Assembly (NCBI RefSeq): GCF_002163755.1
Contig: NZ_CP015864.1
Span: 1,302,001-1,366,000, forward strand
Reading direction: 5' to 3'
Length of the DNA stretch: 64,000 nt
From: Vibrio campbellii CAIM 519 = NBRC 15631 = ATCC 25920
GTDB lineage: Bacteria; Pseudomonadota; Gammaproteobacteria; Enterobacterales; Vibrionaceae
The notes beneath the pieces are model-generated. The model searched no databases and was not told where the DNA came from. It saw only the letters and a program-made list of their open reading frames with translations. A program made the position numbers and the translations under genes. This document shows, piece by piece, positions 45,162 through 53,636 of this stretch (position 1 is the stretch's first letter; every line of letters begins with the position of its first letter).

Positions 45162-45770
45162 ATGCAAGTACAAGGCGATTTATTCAAAAGTTCATTTTGG
45201 CAAGAAGTAGCACAAGGGAAGATCTACTATGATCCTCACTTTCTCGGTCACTTAGATGCTGATCGCTGCTTTTCGCGGCTTCGCGCAACCTTACCTTGGC
45301 AACAAGAAAGCATCATGATGTTTGGACGATCGGTATTACAGCCTCGACTACAAGCGTGGCATGGTGACGCCGCTTACACTTATTCAGGGCTAACCATGAC
45401 GCCTCACCCTTGGACACCGGAACTGATTGAACTGAAAACACGCATTGAAGCCGTTGCTGAGGTGAAATTTAACTCTGTCTTAGCGAATCTCTATCGTCAC
45501 GGCCAAGACTCTATGGGATGGCATCAAGACAATGAGCCTGAGCTAGGAAGAAATCCTATAATCGCTTCTATAAACTTGGGGGAAACTCGCCGATTTGTTC
45601 TAAGGAATTTACATTGTAAAACCCAATTAGAATATGAGCTTAGCCATGGTTCTCTGCTCATTATGGCCGGAGAGTTACAACATCACTGGAAGCATGCCGT
45701 TCCTAAAACAGCAAAACCAAAAGGCGAGCGTATTAATCTGACTTTCCGCCATATCGTGACCAACTATTGA
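45162..45770 (+). CDS. AlkB-like 2OG-Fe(II) dioxygenase, 202 aa
   Basis: The double-stranded beta-helix iron site is HxD in GWHQDNEPEL (about residues 118-127), with the distal His in QHHWKHAVPK. The 2-oxoglutarate arginine lies in RINLTFR. The substrate-recognition lid carries RLQAWHGDAAYTYSG, as in AlkB homologues that reverse 1-methyladenine and 3-methylcytosine. No ada-like gene is adjacent. The ribosome site is weak (GTGGA). Confidence 0.85.
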   Translation: MQVQGDLFKSSFWQEVAQGKIYYDPHFLGHLDADRCFSRLRATLPWQQESIMMFGRSVLQPRLQAWHGDAAYTYSGLTMTPHPWTPELIELKTRIEAVAEVKFNSVLANLYRHGQDSMGWHQDNEPELGRNPIIASINLGETRRFVLRNLHCKTQLEYELSHGSLLIMAGELQHHWKHAVPKTAKPKGERINLTFRHIVTNY

Positions 45771-45839
45771 CTGAGTCATTACATATCAAGAAAGCATTAA
45801 TGCTAGGCTTGAATCTTGGTTCTCAATCGGAATGTGTTT

Positions 45840-46925
45840 ATGCGTATCAGACCTCTCAGCTTAGCCGTGTTGCTCTCCTGTTCACTGGCTTTTCAGGCGC
45901 AAGCCTCTCAAGAGGCACCGGTTTTAACCTATTCGCAGTCCGCACAGTTGATCAAAGATACGTACGAATCGCAGCTATATACCTTGCCTGCGTTTCGAGA
46001 GGGGCATTACGGCCTTCGTATGTATCGCCAAACGTTAAATGACAAGTATCTCCCCGCAGTATGGACAGACATGGCACAAGTCGCGAACCGTCTCAATCGT
46101 TTTGCCAATGAAGTCACTGCACCCGAGCAAATTTTTCTCTACTCAGAAGCACGTTTAGCGACTTACCACGACAAAGAAGACGAACGAAGCCAACGTCGCT
46201 ACACCGTTACCAAGCACCAACCAGAATACCTCTACTTAGGCATCGATCTGATTGGAGCAATGGCAAGAGCGGACGAGTACGGCTTAAAGCACAAACAAGA
46301 CAAATCGCTAAGGAGTGTTTTACGTCGATACGATTTCGGACGCTACGCCACTGACCCAGAGATGATAGAAGCTTGGGCGGCGCAATTGGCGAACCAAGTC
46401 TACTGGCTACGTCAGCTCGGCGAACAAGATGTGGTCAATGCATTTACCGATGCATTTCGCACGACCTACCCAGACAACCAAGACAAAAAACTGTCACCGC
46501 AGCAATACAGTAATAAGATCTACGGTATGACACACATTATTTTGGGTGATTCACAGTATTACCAAAAACAGGTGAATGAAGCTGACCATCAGTGGATTTA
46601 TGACTACTTCCGCGACAATATCGACACCATCATTTTGCGTTCCAAAGAAGATGTAATTACTGAGGTCGGGATTTCATTTCTCCTTGCGGGGTTAGATAAT
46701 GACCCAGTCGTCGAAAAAACTCGTCAAGCAATCCAAAGTGCCATTAATACGCAGCAAGGGATGAGCCCCTCCGTGGAAGGGGACTACGACTTGAAATATG
46801 GTGAACACCGCAATGTGTTGGCCATCATGCTGCTGGATTGGCAAGGTGTACACCAAGCCCCAACAATACAAAACCAGCCCCAAGCGTTTGAGTCTCCGCC
46901 TTATGGGTTAGTGTCAAAGCATTGA
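45840..46925 (+). CDS. Exported protein, probable DUF3541 family, 361 aa
   Basis: The signal peptide is MRIRPLSLAVLLSCSLAFQAQA (cleavage before SQEAP). The mature part is mostly helical, with YGLRMYRQTLNDKYLPAVWTD, HQPEYLYLGIDLIGAMARAD and MTHIILGDSQYYQKQV. I believe it matches DUF3541, found in vibrios; function unknown. The start at 45840 has GGAATG eight bases upstream. It follows the AlkB-like gene by 69 bases and may share its transcript. Confidence 0.65.
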   Translation: MRIRPLSLAVLLSCSLAFQAQASQEAPVLTYSQSAQLIKDTYESQLYTLPAFREGHYGLRMYRQTLNDKYLPAVWTDMAQVANRLNRFANEVTAPEQIFLYSEARLATYHDKEDERSQRRYTVTKHQPEYLYLGIDLIGAMARADEYGLKHKQDKSLRSVLRRYDFGRYATDPEMIEAWAAQLANQVYWLRQLGEQDVVNAFTDAFRTTYPDNQDKKLSPQQYSNKIYGMTHIILGDSQYYQKQVNEADHQWIYDYFRDNIDTIILRSKEDVITEVGISFLLAGLDNDPVVEKTRQAIQSAINTQQGMSPSVEGDYDLKYGEHRNVLAIMLLDWQGVHQAPTIQNQPQAFESPPYGLVSKH

Positions 46926-46937
46926 TATCAAAGCAGG

Positions 46938-47756
46938 TTACTGGATCGAATGGGCAGGCTTAAAAGCTTTACTTTTCAACATTTGCTCGTATCGAACCAA
47001 TCGAAAATCTTGGAACCCCTTCATAACACTTTTGATCATCGGATTCTCAAAAAACTGACGACTGGCGCCTGTATAAAAAGTAATGCTGTGATTAGAACAA
47101 CACCTTTCTAAGAAGCAATCTTCCATAAACTGACTCAAGCTATGATCTCGGATTGGAAAATAAATCATAAGACCTTTGCTGATCCCAGCAATGTGATTCA
47201 ATATTTGAGTTCGAATCGACTTGGTCAGGAAAACCACACTCACCAAATAAATTGAGTTGTTTTTCTGCTCATAGACCACGTGCCCTACCAACATTTTTCT
47301 ATAGTAAAAACAATAAATTTTGGGTTGATTAAGTTCAAGCTGATTAAGAGTGTCGATGATATCTCCCCCGTTCATTCTCAGGTGAGAATCGATCACTAAA
47401 GCCCTATCCTCCTCTTCCAACTTATCAAAAGGCACGTGACCAGTATGGGTGATTTCATAGTCGTATACCGTGCTTAAATTTTGAGAATTGACCGGATGTT
47501 GCAGGGCTTTCTTGACGACCTTTAACTCCTGAGAATCATAGTGGTATGGCTGCTGAAAGAAATGTGCGATACCAAGACGCCTTAGTAGCGTTGGCTCGAT
47601 TTTTTGCCTTTCCCACTGGCTCAAGGTTGCTTGATTCAAGCTAGAGAACACACGATGCGAAGAAGAAAGCAGCTCCGCCAAACTGTCTTGTGAATATTGA
47701 TATTTTTTCCTGAAATGCTTCAATGCATCGGCAAATTGAAGTCGGTCGAACTGCAT
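46938..47756 (-). CDS. XRE-type HTH protein, 272 aa
   Basis: The N-terminal HTH (about residues 6-70) reads FADALKHFRKKYQYSQDSLAELL and LNQATLSQWERQKIEPTLL. The C-terminal 180 residues (VIDSHLRMNGGDIIDTL, IYCFYYRKMLVGHVVYE, IYLVSVVFLTKSIRTQILNHI) have the strand-helix rhythm of a GNAT-like domain, but no acetyl-CoA motif is clear. AGGAG precedes the ATG. It lies convergent with the DUF3541-type gene. Function unknown. Confidence 0.65.
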   Translation of the reverse strand: MQFDRLQFADALKHFRKKYQYSQDSLAELLSSSHRVFSSLNQATLSQWERQKIEPTLLRRLGIAHFFQQPYHYDSQELKVVKKALQHPVNSQNLSTVYDYEITHTGHVPFDKLEEEDRALVIDSHLRMNGGDIIDTLNQLELNQPKIYCFYYRKMLVGHVVYEQKNNSIYLVSVVFLTKSIRTQILNHIAGISKGLMIYFPIRDHSLSQFMEDCFLERCCSNHSITFYTGASRQFFENPMIKSVMKGFQDFRLVRYEQMLKSKAFKPAHSIQ

Positions 47757-47869
47757 TTTTTCTCCTAGCCAAACGCCAATAATTGCGAAAAATATGTGTA
47801 GTTATAATTAGAATAGACACCAAATTGTGATTGTGTGAGTCAATAACACTTCAACTCAAGATACCTGCA

Positions 47870-49144
47870 TTACATGACGTTATCTGTAATGCCTTCGGGG
47901 TAATTTTCATGCAGTGGGGTGGCTTCTTCCTCAAAACCCACGCGGCTGCCCTTTGGAATGACAATTAAGCCACCGTCAGTCATCTCAAAGCGCGCTTTGT
48001 CTCTTTTTGGTTTCTCACCAATCACTGTGCCTGGGGCGATCTGAACATCTTCTTCAATAATGGTTCGCGTAATCCGGCTATTCGCTCCGATTTTACAGCG
48101 CCCCATTAATATGGATTCATGCACAATGCTGTTTCTGCCTAACTCACATTCCTCACCAATCACGGAGCGAATCGCGCATGCTCCTTCTATCTGACAACCT
48201 GAGGCAATGTAACTGTCTTTGATGCGAACTTTGATTGCTTCGATGTTGCAATATTCTATTGGTCTTTTAGATTCAACCCTTTTACTCAACAGTGCATCAG
48301 TACCACTCTTACCCGCAACACTCTGTTCCACCAGCATCATCATCTGCAGTCGCCAGTAATCATCAAGATTATTAACGTTATGCCAGTATGTAGGTGCTTG
48401 TTTTTCTTCAATCTCGCCAAGGTCAAACAATGCCGTTTTCACTCTACGAGCAAGCAGAGAGACGATATCCTTGGTCAAGTCATGCTTACCATCAAGCTTC
48501 TTGGCATTATTAAACAGACCTTTGACCAACACGGGCCGCTGAAAGAGGTAGTTTTCCGTTAGCACCATTGCAAAGCCCGGTTTATTCGGAATTTCTGTAG
48601 GGGTTTGCGGTTGGTGTTGAATACTAATGACTTGGCGCTGCTCATCGAGCTCAACCACATGATATTGAGAGGCTTGCTCTACAGGGACTTGAGCCACGAC
48701 TAACGTAAGTTCGGCTCGTTGGATTTGATGATACTGAAGTAAGGAAGTGATGTAATGACGATGGATTTGCTCGCCACCAACCAATAAAACGTGCTCATCA
48801 GTGGGTCGATTAAAGGCATCCAAATGCTGCAATAAAACATCTGTCCAATTTTGTCGTAAAACCGGTAATTGCTTAGCCTGAGAATAAATTGGCTCAAGCA
48901 CTTCGATTCTTGATTTGTAGTCTCCCCATGCATGCTTTAGATGATCCATTAAAGACGAGCAGTGGAACCGACTCAATATGAGATTACGTTTTATCCCTGC
49001 TTGAATGAGGTTGGTTAGCGAAAAATCAATTAAACGATGAGAACCTATGAAAGGTATGATGGATTTACAGCAGGTTTGAGTGAGTGGAACTAGCCCATTC
49101 CAGCCTCTATCGGTTAATACTACCGATACGATTTTTGACGTCAC
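47870..49144 (-). CDS. GlgC-like nucleotidyltransferase with degenerate active site, 424 aa
   Basis: Overall the protein follows ADP-glucose pyrophosphorylase: N-terminal nucleotidyltransferase domain (about 1-300), then left-handed beta-helix repeats (ACAIRSVIGEECELGRNSIV, GRCKIGANSRITRTII). The nucleotide-binding loop, normally LAGGRGSRL, reads LTDRGWNGLVPL, so the GG and Arg are gone. The lysine after it (CKSIIPF) remains. It probably has little catalytic activity and may be a regulatory or repurposed paralogue of GlgC. The start is GTG at 49144 with AAGGAAG eight bases upstream. No other glycogen genes are in the window. Confidence 0.72.
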   Translation of the reverse strand: MTSKIVSVVLTDRGWNGLVPLTQTCCKSIIPFIGSHRLIDFSLTNLIQAGIKRNLILSRFHCSSLMDHLKHAWGDYKSRIEVLEPIYSQAKQLPVLRQNWTDVLLQHLDAFNRPTDEHVLLVGGEQIHRHYITSLLQYHQIQRAELTLVVAQVPVEQASQYHVVELDEQRQVISIQHQPQTPTEIPNKPGFAMVLTENYLFQRPVLVKGLFNNAKKLDGKHDLTKDIVSLLARRVKTALFDLGEIEEKQAPTYWHNVNNLDDYWRLQMMMLVEQSVAGKSGTDALLSKRVESKRPIEYCNIEAIKVRIKDSYIASGCQIEGACAIRSVIGEECELGRNSIVHESILMGRCKIGANSRITRTIIEEDVQIAPGTVIGEKPKRDKARFEMTDGGLIVIPKGSRVGFEEEATPLHENYPEGITDNVM

Positions 49145-49298
49145 GTACAACTTCCTTATTCTATTAATAATTTAGAAAGTAAATGCAAACCGTACGCAAG
49201 TACTATTCAATTGAGATGTCAATTTACTCAATAATGAATATTATCGGGCAATGACCTACCCAATACTTAACTCACCTCTCATTCGGTAGCTTAATAAA

Positions 49299-49327
49299 AT
49301 AAAACCCGCCGAAGTGGCGGGTTTTGA
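49299..49327 (-). terminator. Terminator of nupC
   Basis: A perfect 10-bp stem AAAACCCGCC / GGCGGGTTTT with loop GAAGT. T-rich sequence follows on both strands. Confidence 0.88.
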
Positions 49328-49352
49328 ATGGTTGTTTATGTGGTGGCGTTCC

Positions 49353-50561
49353 TTATAGCGAGATAAAGATACCCGCCAAACATGCACTCATTAGGTTCGC
49401 TAGCGTACCAGCCGCTACCGCTTTCAGACCCATGTTTGCTACGTCTTTACGACGCTCAGGTGCCATTACACCAATAGAACCAAGTTGAATGGCAATAGAA
49501 CCGATGTTCGCGAAACCACACAATGCAAACGTGATGATCACTTGCGTATGTTCAGTCAGCGTTGCTTTGTGTTGGACGAAATCGATGAATGCCACGAATT
49601 CGTTCATTACGATTTTCTGACCGATGTAAGAGCCTGCCGCTAACACTTCGTGACCCGGAACGCCGATTAACCAAGCGAGAGGGGCAAATAGGTAGCCAAA
49701 GATCGCTTGTAGCGTGATGCCCGCAAAGCCGAACATTTCGCCTAGGTTTTCCAGACCCGTATTCACCATTGCAATCACACTCACGAACGCGATCAGCATT
49801 GTACCTACCGCAACCGCGACTTTCATACCGCCCATCGCACCACTTGCTAGCGCGTCGATCACGTTGCTCTCTTCAGACTTATCCAACTCGATGTTGTTGT
49901 AATCACTCGGCGTTTGACGCTCTGGCACGATGATTTTCGCCATCAAAAGGCTACCAGGAGCAGCCATGAAGCTCGCTGCGATTAGATACTTAAGCTCTAC
50001 ACCTAGACCTGCATAACCACCTAGAACACTACCCGCGACTGATGCCATACCACCTGCCATTACCGCGAACAGTTCTGAACGAGTCATGTTTTGCAAGAAA
50101 GGGCGGATAAGAAGTGGCGATTCACCTTGAGAGAGGAAGATGTTACCTGTCGCAACAAGAGATTCAGCTTTGCTGGTACCCAAGAATTTTTGGATTGCAC
50201 CACCGATAAATTGAATCACTTTTTGCATGATACCCAAGTAGTAAAGGGCAGAGATAAGAGCGCTGAAGAAGATGATGATAGGAAGAACGCGAACCGCGAA
50301 GATGAAGCCTGTAGAAGCAAGGTCACCGAAGAGGAATTTGATGCCTTCATCGGCAAAACTTAATAACCCTGAAACCCCATTACTCAAACTAGCTAGCGCC
50401 GCTTGTCCCCATGGGAAGTAAAGCACTAAGGCTGCAAAACCCATCTGAAGCAGCAATGCACGAGACACGGTTTTCCAATTGATTGAAGAACGGCTCTCTG
50501 ACAGCAGGAACGCACAACCTAACAGTGCAACAATACCAAATAGACTAAATAGAACACTCAT
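49353..50561 (-). CDS. nupC: Concentrative nucleoside transporter NupC, 402 aa
   Basis: An inner-membrane symporter of the CNT family with about ten helices. Family signatures are GNIFLSQGESPLLIRPFL, ELFAVMAGGMASVAGSVLGGY, AGSYIGQKIVMNEFVAFID and FALCGFANIGSIAIQLG. It takes up nucleosides with a cation. AGG lies ten bases before the ATG, within the end of the 38-codon leader ORF. It is preceded by a structured leader RNA, suggesting control after initiation of transcription. It is single. Confidence 0.9.
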   Translation of the reverse strand: MSVLFSLFGIVALLGCAFLLSESRSSINWKTVSRALLLQMGFAALVLYFPWGQAALASLSNGVSGLLSFADEGIKFLFGDLASTGFIFAVRVLPIIIFFSALISALYYLGIMQKVIQFIGGAIQKFLGTSKAESLVATGNIFLSQGESPLLIRPFLQNMTRSELFAVMAGGMASVAGSVLGGYAGLGVELKYLIAASFMAAPGSLLMAKIIVPERQTPSDYNNIELDKSEESNVIDALASGAMGGMKVAVAVGTMLIAFVSVIAMVNTGLENLGEMFGFAGITLQAIFGYLFAPLAWLIGVPGHEVLAAGSYIGQKIVMNEFVAFIDFVQHKATLTEHTQVIITFALCGFANIGSIAIQLGSIGVMAPERRKDVANMGLKAVAAGTLANLMSACLAGIFISL

Positions 50562-50570
50562 GAATCGGAC

Positions 50571-50687
50571 CTACTGAACGTTGAAAAAGAAAGGAACGCC
50601 AAAAGCATTGGCAGAAGAAAGGGACAACGCATCGAGTGACAACGCACTCGCAGATCCAGATTGGAGGAAGAACGGATAGTTCGACAT
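50571..50687 (-). CDS. Putative leader ORF upstream of nupC, 38 aa
   Basis: Starts MSNYPFFLQSGSASALSL and ends GVPFFFNVQ. AAGG lies nine bases before its ATG, and its stop is nine bases before the nupC ATG, with the nupC ribosome site in between. The composition is rich in Ser, Ala, Leu and Phe. The position suggests translational coupling or a regulatory peptide; function is inference only. Confidence 0.5.
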   Translation of the reverse strand: MSNYPFFLQSGSASALSLDALSLSSANAFGVPFFFNVQ

Positions 50688-50689
50688 CT

Positions 50690-50840
50690 TATTTTTACCT
50701 TATACAAGCAATTGAACGTAGCTGGTCCGGTCCGTGGGGTCATTCACTGCTGGAGAGTTCTCGACTCATCCCGCTCCATGTGACGGCTTGTATGGGTAAG
50801 GGTCCTGAACAACGAACCCTAATTCCCGCTTAAACGGGTC
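50690..50840 (-). ncRNA. Candidate structured leader RNA of nupC
   Basis: On the minus strand, after a TATACT -10 box (50844-50849), several hairpins follow in order. These are CCCG/CGGG (50825-50838) and GGGTTC/GGACCC (50800-50819). A long-range helix ATACAAG (50787-50793) / CTTGTAT (50702-50708) encloses CCGT/ACGG, a GGG/CCC pair and an ACTC/GAGT-type stem (50755-50767). The nested arrangement resembles a riboswitch-like domain, but I do not recognise a known class. Confidence 0.45.
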
Positions 50841-51122
50841 GCAAGTATAGCCATCAAAACGAGAGTTTCATCACATTTATTTACGCAAACGTTCAAGCGT
50901 TCATTATTTAAGCAAAGGTGCCATTTTGTGGTCATACTTGTAGGGGAAATGGGGGTATTGAGAGGACAAGTAATGGTAAAACTGCCAAAAGCGAACAATA
51001 AATGTTCAGTTGAACACCAAAGACCAAAAATGAGCAATTTTACTCTCGCCAATCTATGGATTTTGGATATACAATTCAGAACGCTTCATTCAGAAGCCTC
51101 TGTGTATTCAGAGCATCATGAT

Positions 51123-51206
51123 GCCGAGATGGTGAAATTGGTAGACACGCTAGCATGAGGTGCTAGTGCCTTAGGTGTGAGGGTTCGAGTCCCTCTCTCG
51201 GCACCA
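51123..51206 (+). tRNA. tRNA-Leu (GAG)
   Basis: The acceptor stem GCCGAGA / TCTCGGC is complete, with an encoded CCA end. The anticodon stem CTAGC / GCTAG holds loop ATGAGGT with anticodon GAG, reading CTC/CTT leucine codons. The T-arm is GGGTTCGAGTCCC, and a long variable arm is present, as in class II tRNAs. Confidence 0.95.
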
Positions 51207-51235
51207 TTCCTTTCTTTCAAAGAATTTAGAGTGTA

Positions 51236-51847
51236 ATGCAAAGTTCTAAGCAGGCAAAACAATCCGCTGACGCTAACCAACTACTTAGCGAACTCGCGGT
51301 GCACGCTTTATTACACCTGCACTTCAAAATCCACGCATCATCGCGAATGCTTTCCCTTAAAGAACGTAACGATCTATTGCAAAAGTGGCTTAAACCTAAG
51401 CTCAAAAGCAATCGCTACAAACTGATTAAAAAGCCATTAAAGTCTTTGACTCAACAGGCAAAAGGGGAAAATGGCAATTTAGAAGCTTTACTTGAACGTT
51501 GTGTAGGTGCCGATAAACCTGGTAACCCGCAGCCTCACCTTGATAGCTACCTGCTGCTGATCAACGAAGTCGAGAAAAAATTAGGCACGACGGTAATGCT
51601 ATCTCGTCCTGAAGATGTCGACTTATCTCACGACCAACACGGTTGTTTGCTGTGTGTGCTGTCTGATAACTTAAACCAACACTTCGACGATAATAACGCC
51701 CTAATCGCACCTATTTCGATGCTTTTCCGAGGCCCTATGAGTCAACGCTCTCTGTTCCTAGGCAGTATATACGCGAGCAATACCTTCAATTACGAAGTGC
51801 TGTACCAAGACGAGCAATTTGTGCGAATAACGCTAGATTTGGCGTAA
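51236..51847 (+). CDS. DUF2913 family protein, 203 aa
   Basis: A soluble helical protein found in vibrios. The N-terminal part (LLSELAVHALLHLHFKIHASSR) and NDLLQKWLKPKLKSNRYK fit my recollection of DUF2913, of unknown function. HGCLLCVLSDNLNQHFDDNN follows in the C-terminal half. GAG-rich sequence precedes the ATG. It starts 30 bases after the tRNA and probably is read with it. A terminator lies at 51869-51895. Confidence 0.75.
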   Translation: MQSSKQAKQSADANQLLSELAVHALLHLHFKIHASSRMLSLKERNDLLQKWLKPKLKSNRYKLIKKPLKSLTQQAKGENGNLEALLERCVGADKPGNPQPHLDSYLLLINEVEKKLGTTVMLSRPEDVDLSHDQHGCLLCVLSDNLNQHFDDNNALIAPISMLFRGPMSQRSLFLGSIYASNTFNYEVLYQDEQFVRITLDLA

Positions 51848-51868
51848 TACGACATTCAGATGAATCAA

Positions 51869-51895
51869 AAAAAGCCGCGAAATTCGCGGCTTTTT
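51869..51895. terminator. Bidirectional terminator
   Basis: Stem AAAGCCGCG / CGCGGCTTT with an AT-rich loop, between the DUF2913 gene and tnaA. Confidence 0.85.
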
Positions 51896-51939
51896 GCTTA
51901 ATTAACGTTTATCAATGTCATTAACGACCCACAGAATTA

Positions 51940-53340
51940 TTAATCCAGTTCGCGGAAACGAGCTGTGAAGTGACGAAGTACTGGTGGTTCGTATTCAAAC
52001 GTCAATCCTTTCAGTTCATGAGCACGATTCTTCAACTCGATGATCGCATCAGCGATGTAATCCATGTGATCGTTGGTGTACACACGACGTGGAATAGTCA
52101 AACGCATCAACTCAAGTTCTGAAGCTTTTTGTTCACCGGTTTCCGGATCGCGACCAAGCAACAGTGACCCAATCTCTACCGCTCGAATTCCCGCCTCTAA
52201 GTACAAAGCATTACACAACACTTGTGCAGGGAATTGCTCTGGTGGGATATGTTGCAGAATCTTAGCCGCATCAACAAAGACGGCATGACCACCTGTTGGG
52301 TATTGAATTGGAATGCCACCCTCGCGTAGACGCTCACCCAAGTATTGCACTTGGCTAATGCGGTAGTGAAGGTAATCTTCATCCGCACCTTCATACAATC
52401 CGCGAGCCAAGGCTTCCATATCACGACCTGCCATACCACCGTAAGTGACAAAGCCTTCCATCGGTACACATCGTGTTTGAACTGCTTGGAAAAGCTCTTG
52501 ATGATCGCGAATACAACACATACCACCAATATTCACCATCGGATCTTTTTTCGCTGACATGGTGAGCATGTCACCGTATTGGTACATCTCGCGAATGATT
52601 TCGAGAATCGATTTGTTCTCATAACCCGCTTCACGCTGCTTGATAAAGTAAGCGTTCTCGCAATAGCGAGCCGAATCGATCACCACAGGGATGTCGTACT
52701 TGGTTGCGATTTCGTACACGCTGCGCATGTTTTCCATCGATACAGGCTGACCACCAGAGCTGTTACACGTGACCGTTGTGATGATCGCGCAGATGTTATG
52801 AGAACCATGTTCTTCAATGGTTGCCACCAACTTATTAAGGTCAAAGTTCCCCTTCCAGTCGTATGGCGTGGTGGTATTAAACGCTTCTTCCGTCACTACG
52901 TTAATCGCTTTACCGCCATTGAGTTCAATGTGGCCCGCAGTGGTATCGAAGTGATAATTCGAGATAAATACGGGCGTTTCACCACCGCGAACCTGACGCA
53001 TACGTTCAATCAAAGCAGGGAATAGGATTTGCTCCGCCCCGCGACCTTGGTGCGCAGGCACTGTGAGCTTGTAACCAAAGAAATGCTCTACCGCGCCACA
53101 CAAGTTGTAATAGTTACGACTGCCTGCATAGGACTCATCGCCCATCATGATACCTGCCCACTGATTGTCACTCATAGCACCTGTACCAGAGTCAGTCAGT
53201 AGGTCGATGTAGACATCATCACTACGAAGAAGAAATGGGTTAAAGCCCGCTTGTTTAAGGGCAACTTCTCGGTCAGCCAAGGTCGTCATTTTGATTGGCT
53301 CAACCATTTTGATACGGAACGGTTCTGGAATACGTTTCAT
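51940..53340 (-). CDS. tnaA: Tryptophanase, 466 aa
   Basis: A PLP beta-eliminase that converts tryptophan to indole, pyruvate and ammonia. The N-terminus MKRIPEPFRIKMVEPI and LTDSGTGAMSDNQWAGIMMG are family hallmarks. The PLP lysine lies in LTMSAKKDPMVNIGG (about 268). The ATG at 53340 has AAGGAAA upstream. The tnaC leader precedes it by 94 bases, as in E. coli. No tnaB-type permease follows. Confidence 0.94.
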   Translation of the reverse strand: MKRIPEPFRIKMVEPIKMTTLADREVALKQAGFNPFLLRSDDVYIDLLTDSGTGAMSDNQWAGIMMGDESYAGSRNYYNLCGAVEHFFGYKLTVPAHQGRGAEQILFPALIERMRQVRGGETPVFISNYHFDTTAGHIELNGGKAINVVTEEAFNTTTPYDWKGNFDLNKLVATIEEHGSHNICAIITTVTCNSSGGQPVSMENMRSVYEIATKYDIPVVIDSARYCENAYFIKQREAGYENKSILEIIREMYQYGDMLTMSAKKDPMVNIGGMCCIRDHQELFQAVQTRCVPMEGFVTYGGMAGRDMEALARGLYEGADEDYLHYRISQVQYLGERLREGGIPIQYPTGGHAVFVDAAKILQHIPPEQFPAQVLCNALYLEAGIRAVEIGSLLLGRDPETGEQKASELELMRLTIPRRVYTNDHMDYIADAIIELKNRAHELKGLTFEYEPPVLRHFTARFRELD

Positions 53341-53434
53341 TGTTAATTTCCTTATACACATGACCATACGCATTTAAGCGTAAGATTAAAAACAAACTGA
53401 CAAATTGCTTTTCAATGCGGGAGCATTGAGGAAA

Positions 53435-53533
53435 TTAACGCGCAGAGATTTTACTAAGAAGAGACAAGCAGTAGTCTAGGTTGTACCAGAACGACAGCAC
53501 CAAACGGCTATCGAGAATATCCTTAATTCTCAT
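53435..53533 (-). CDS. tnaC: TnaC leader peptide, 32 aa
   Basis: The peptide MRIKDILDSRLVLSFWYNLD continues YCLSLLSKISAR. The WYNLD at residues 16-20 corresponds to the WFNID of E. coli TnaC, where Trp12 and Asp16 drive ribosome stalling in response to tryptophan. AGGAGG is nine bases before the ATG. The proline that ends E. coli TnaC is absent, and the peptide ends in Arg, so the stalling endpoint differs. Inferred role: tryptophan-induced antitermination of tnaA. Confidence 0.85.
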   Translation of the reverse strand: MRIKDILDSRLVLSFWYNLDYCLSLLSKISAR

Positions 53534-53636
53534 CGTCTTCGTCCTCCTGATAAAAAGAAAAGCCAGAAACCCCATGTCTCTGACCTTTTCAATATAGTGC
53601 AGTTTTCAACCAAATTTCAGTGAAGCTAACCTCATT

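Noticed and set aside
50558..50743. A second open frame of 61 codons overlapping the nupC leader on the minus strand
   Set aside because: No ribosome site before its ATG; the 38-codon frame in the other register has one and better position.
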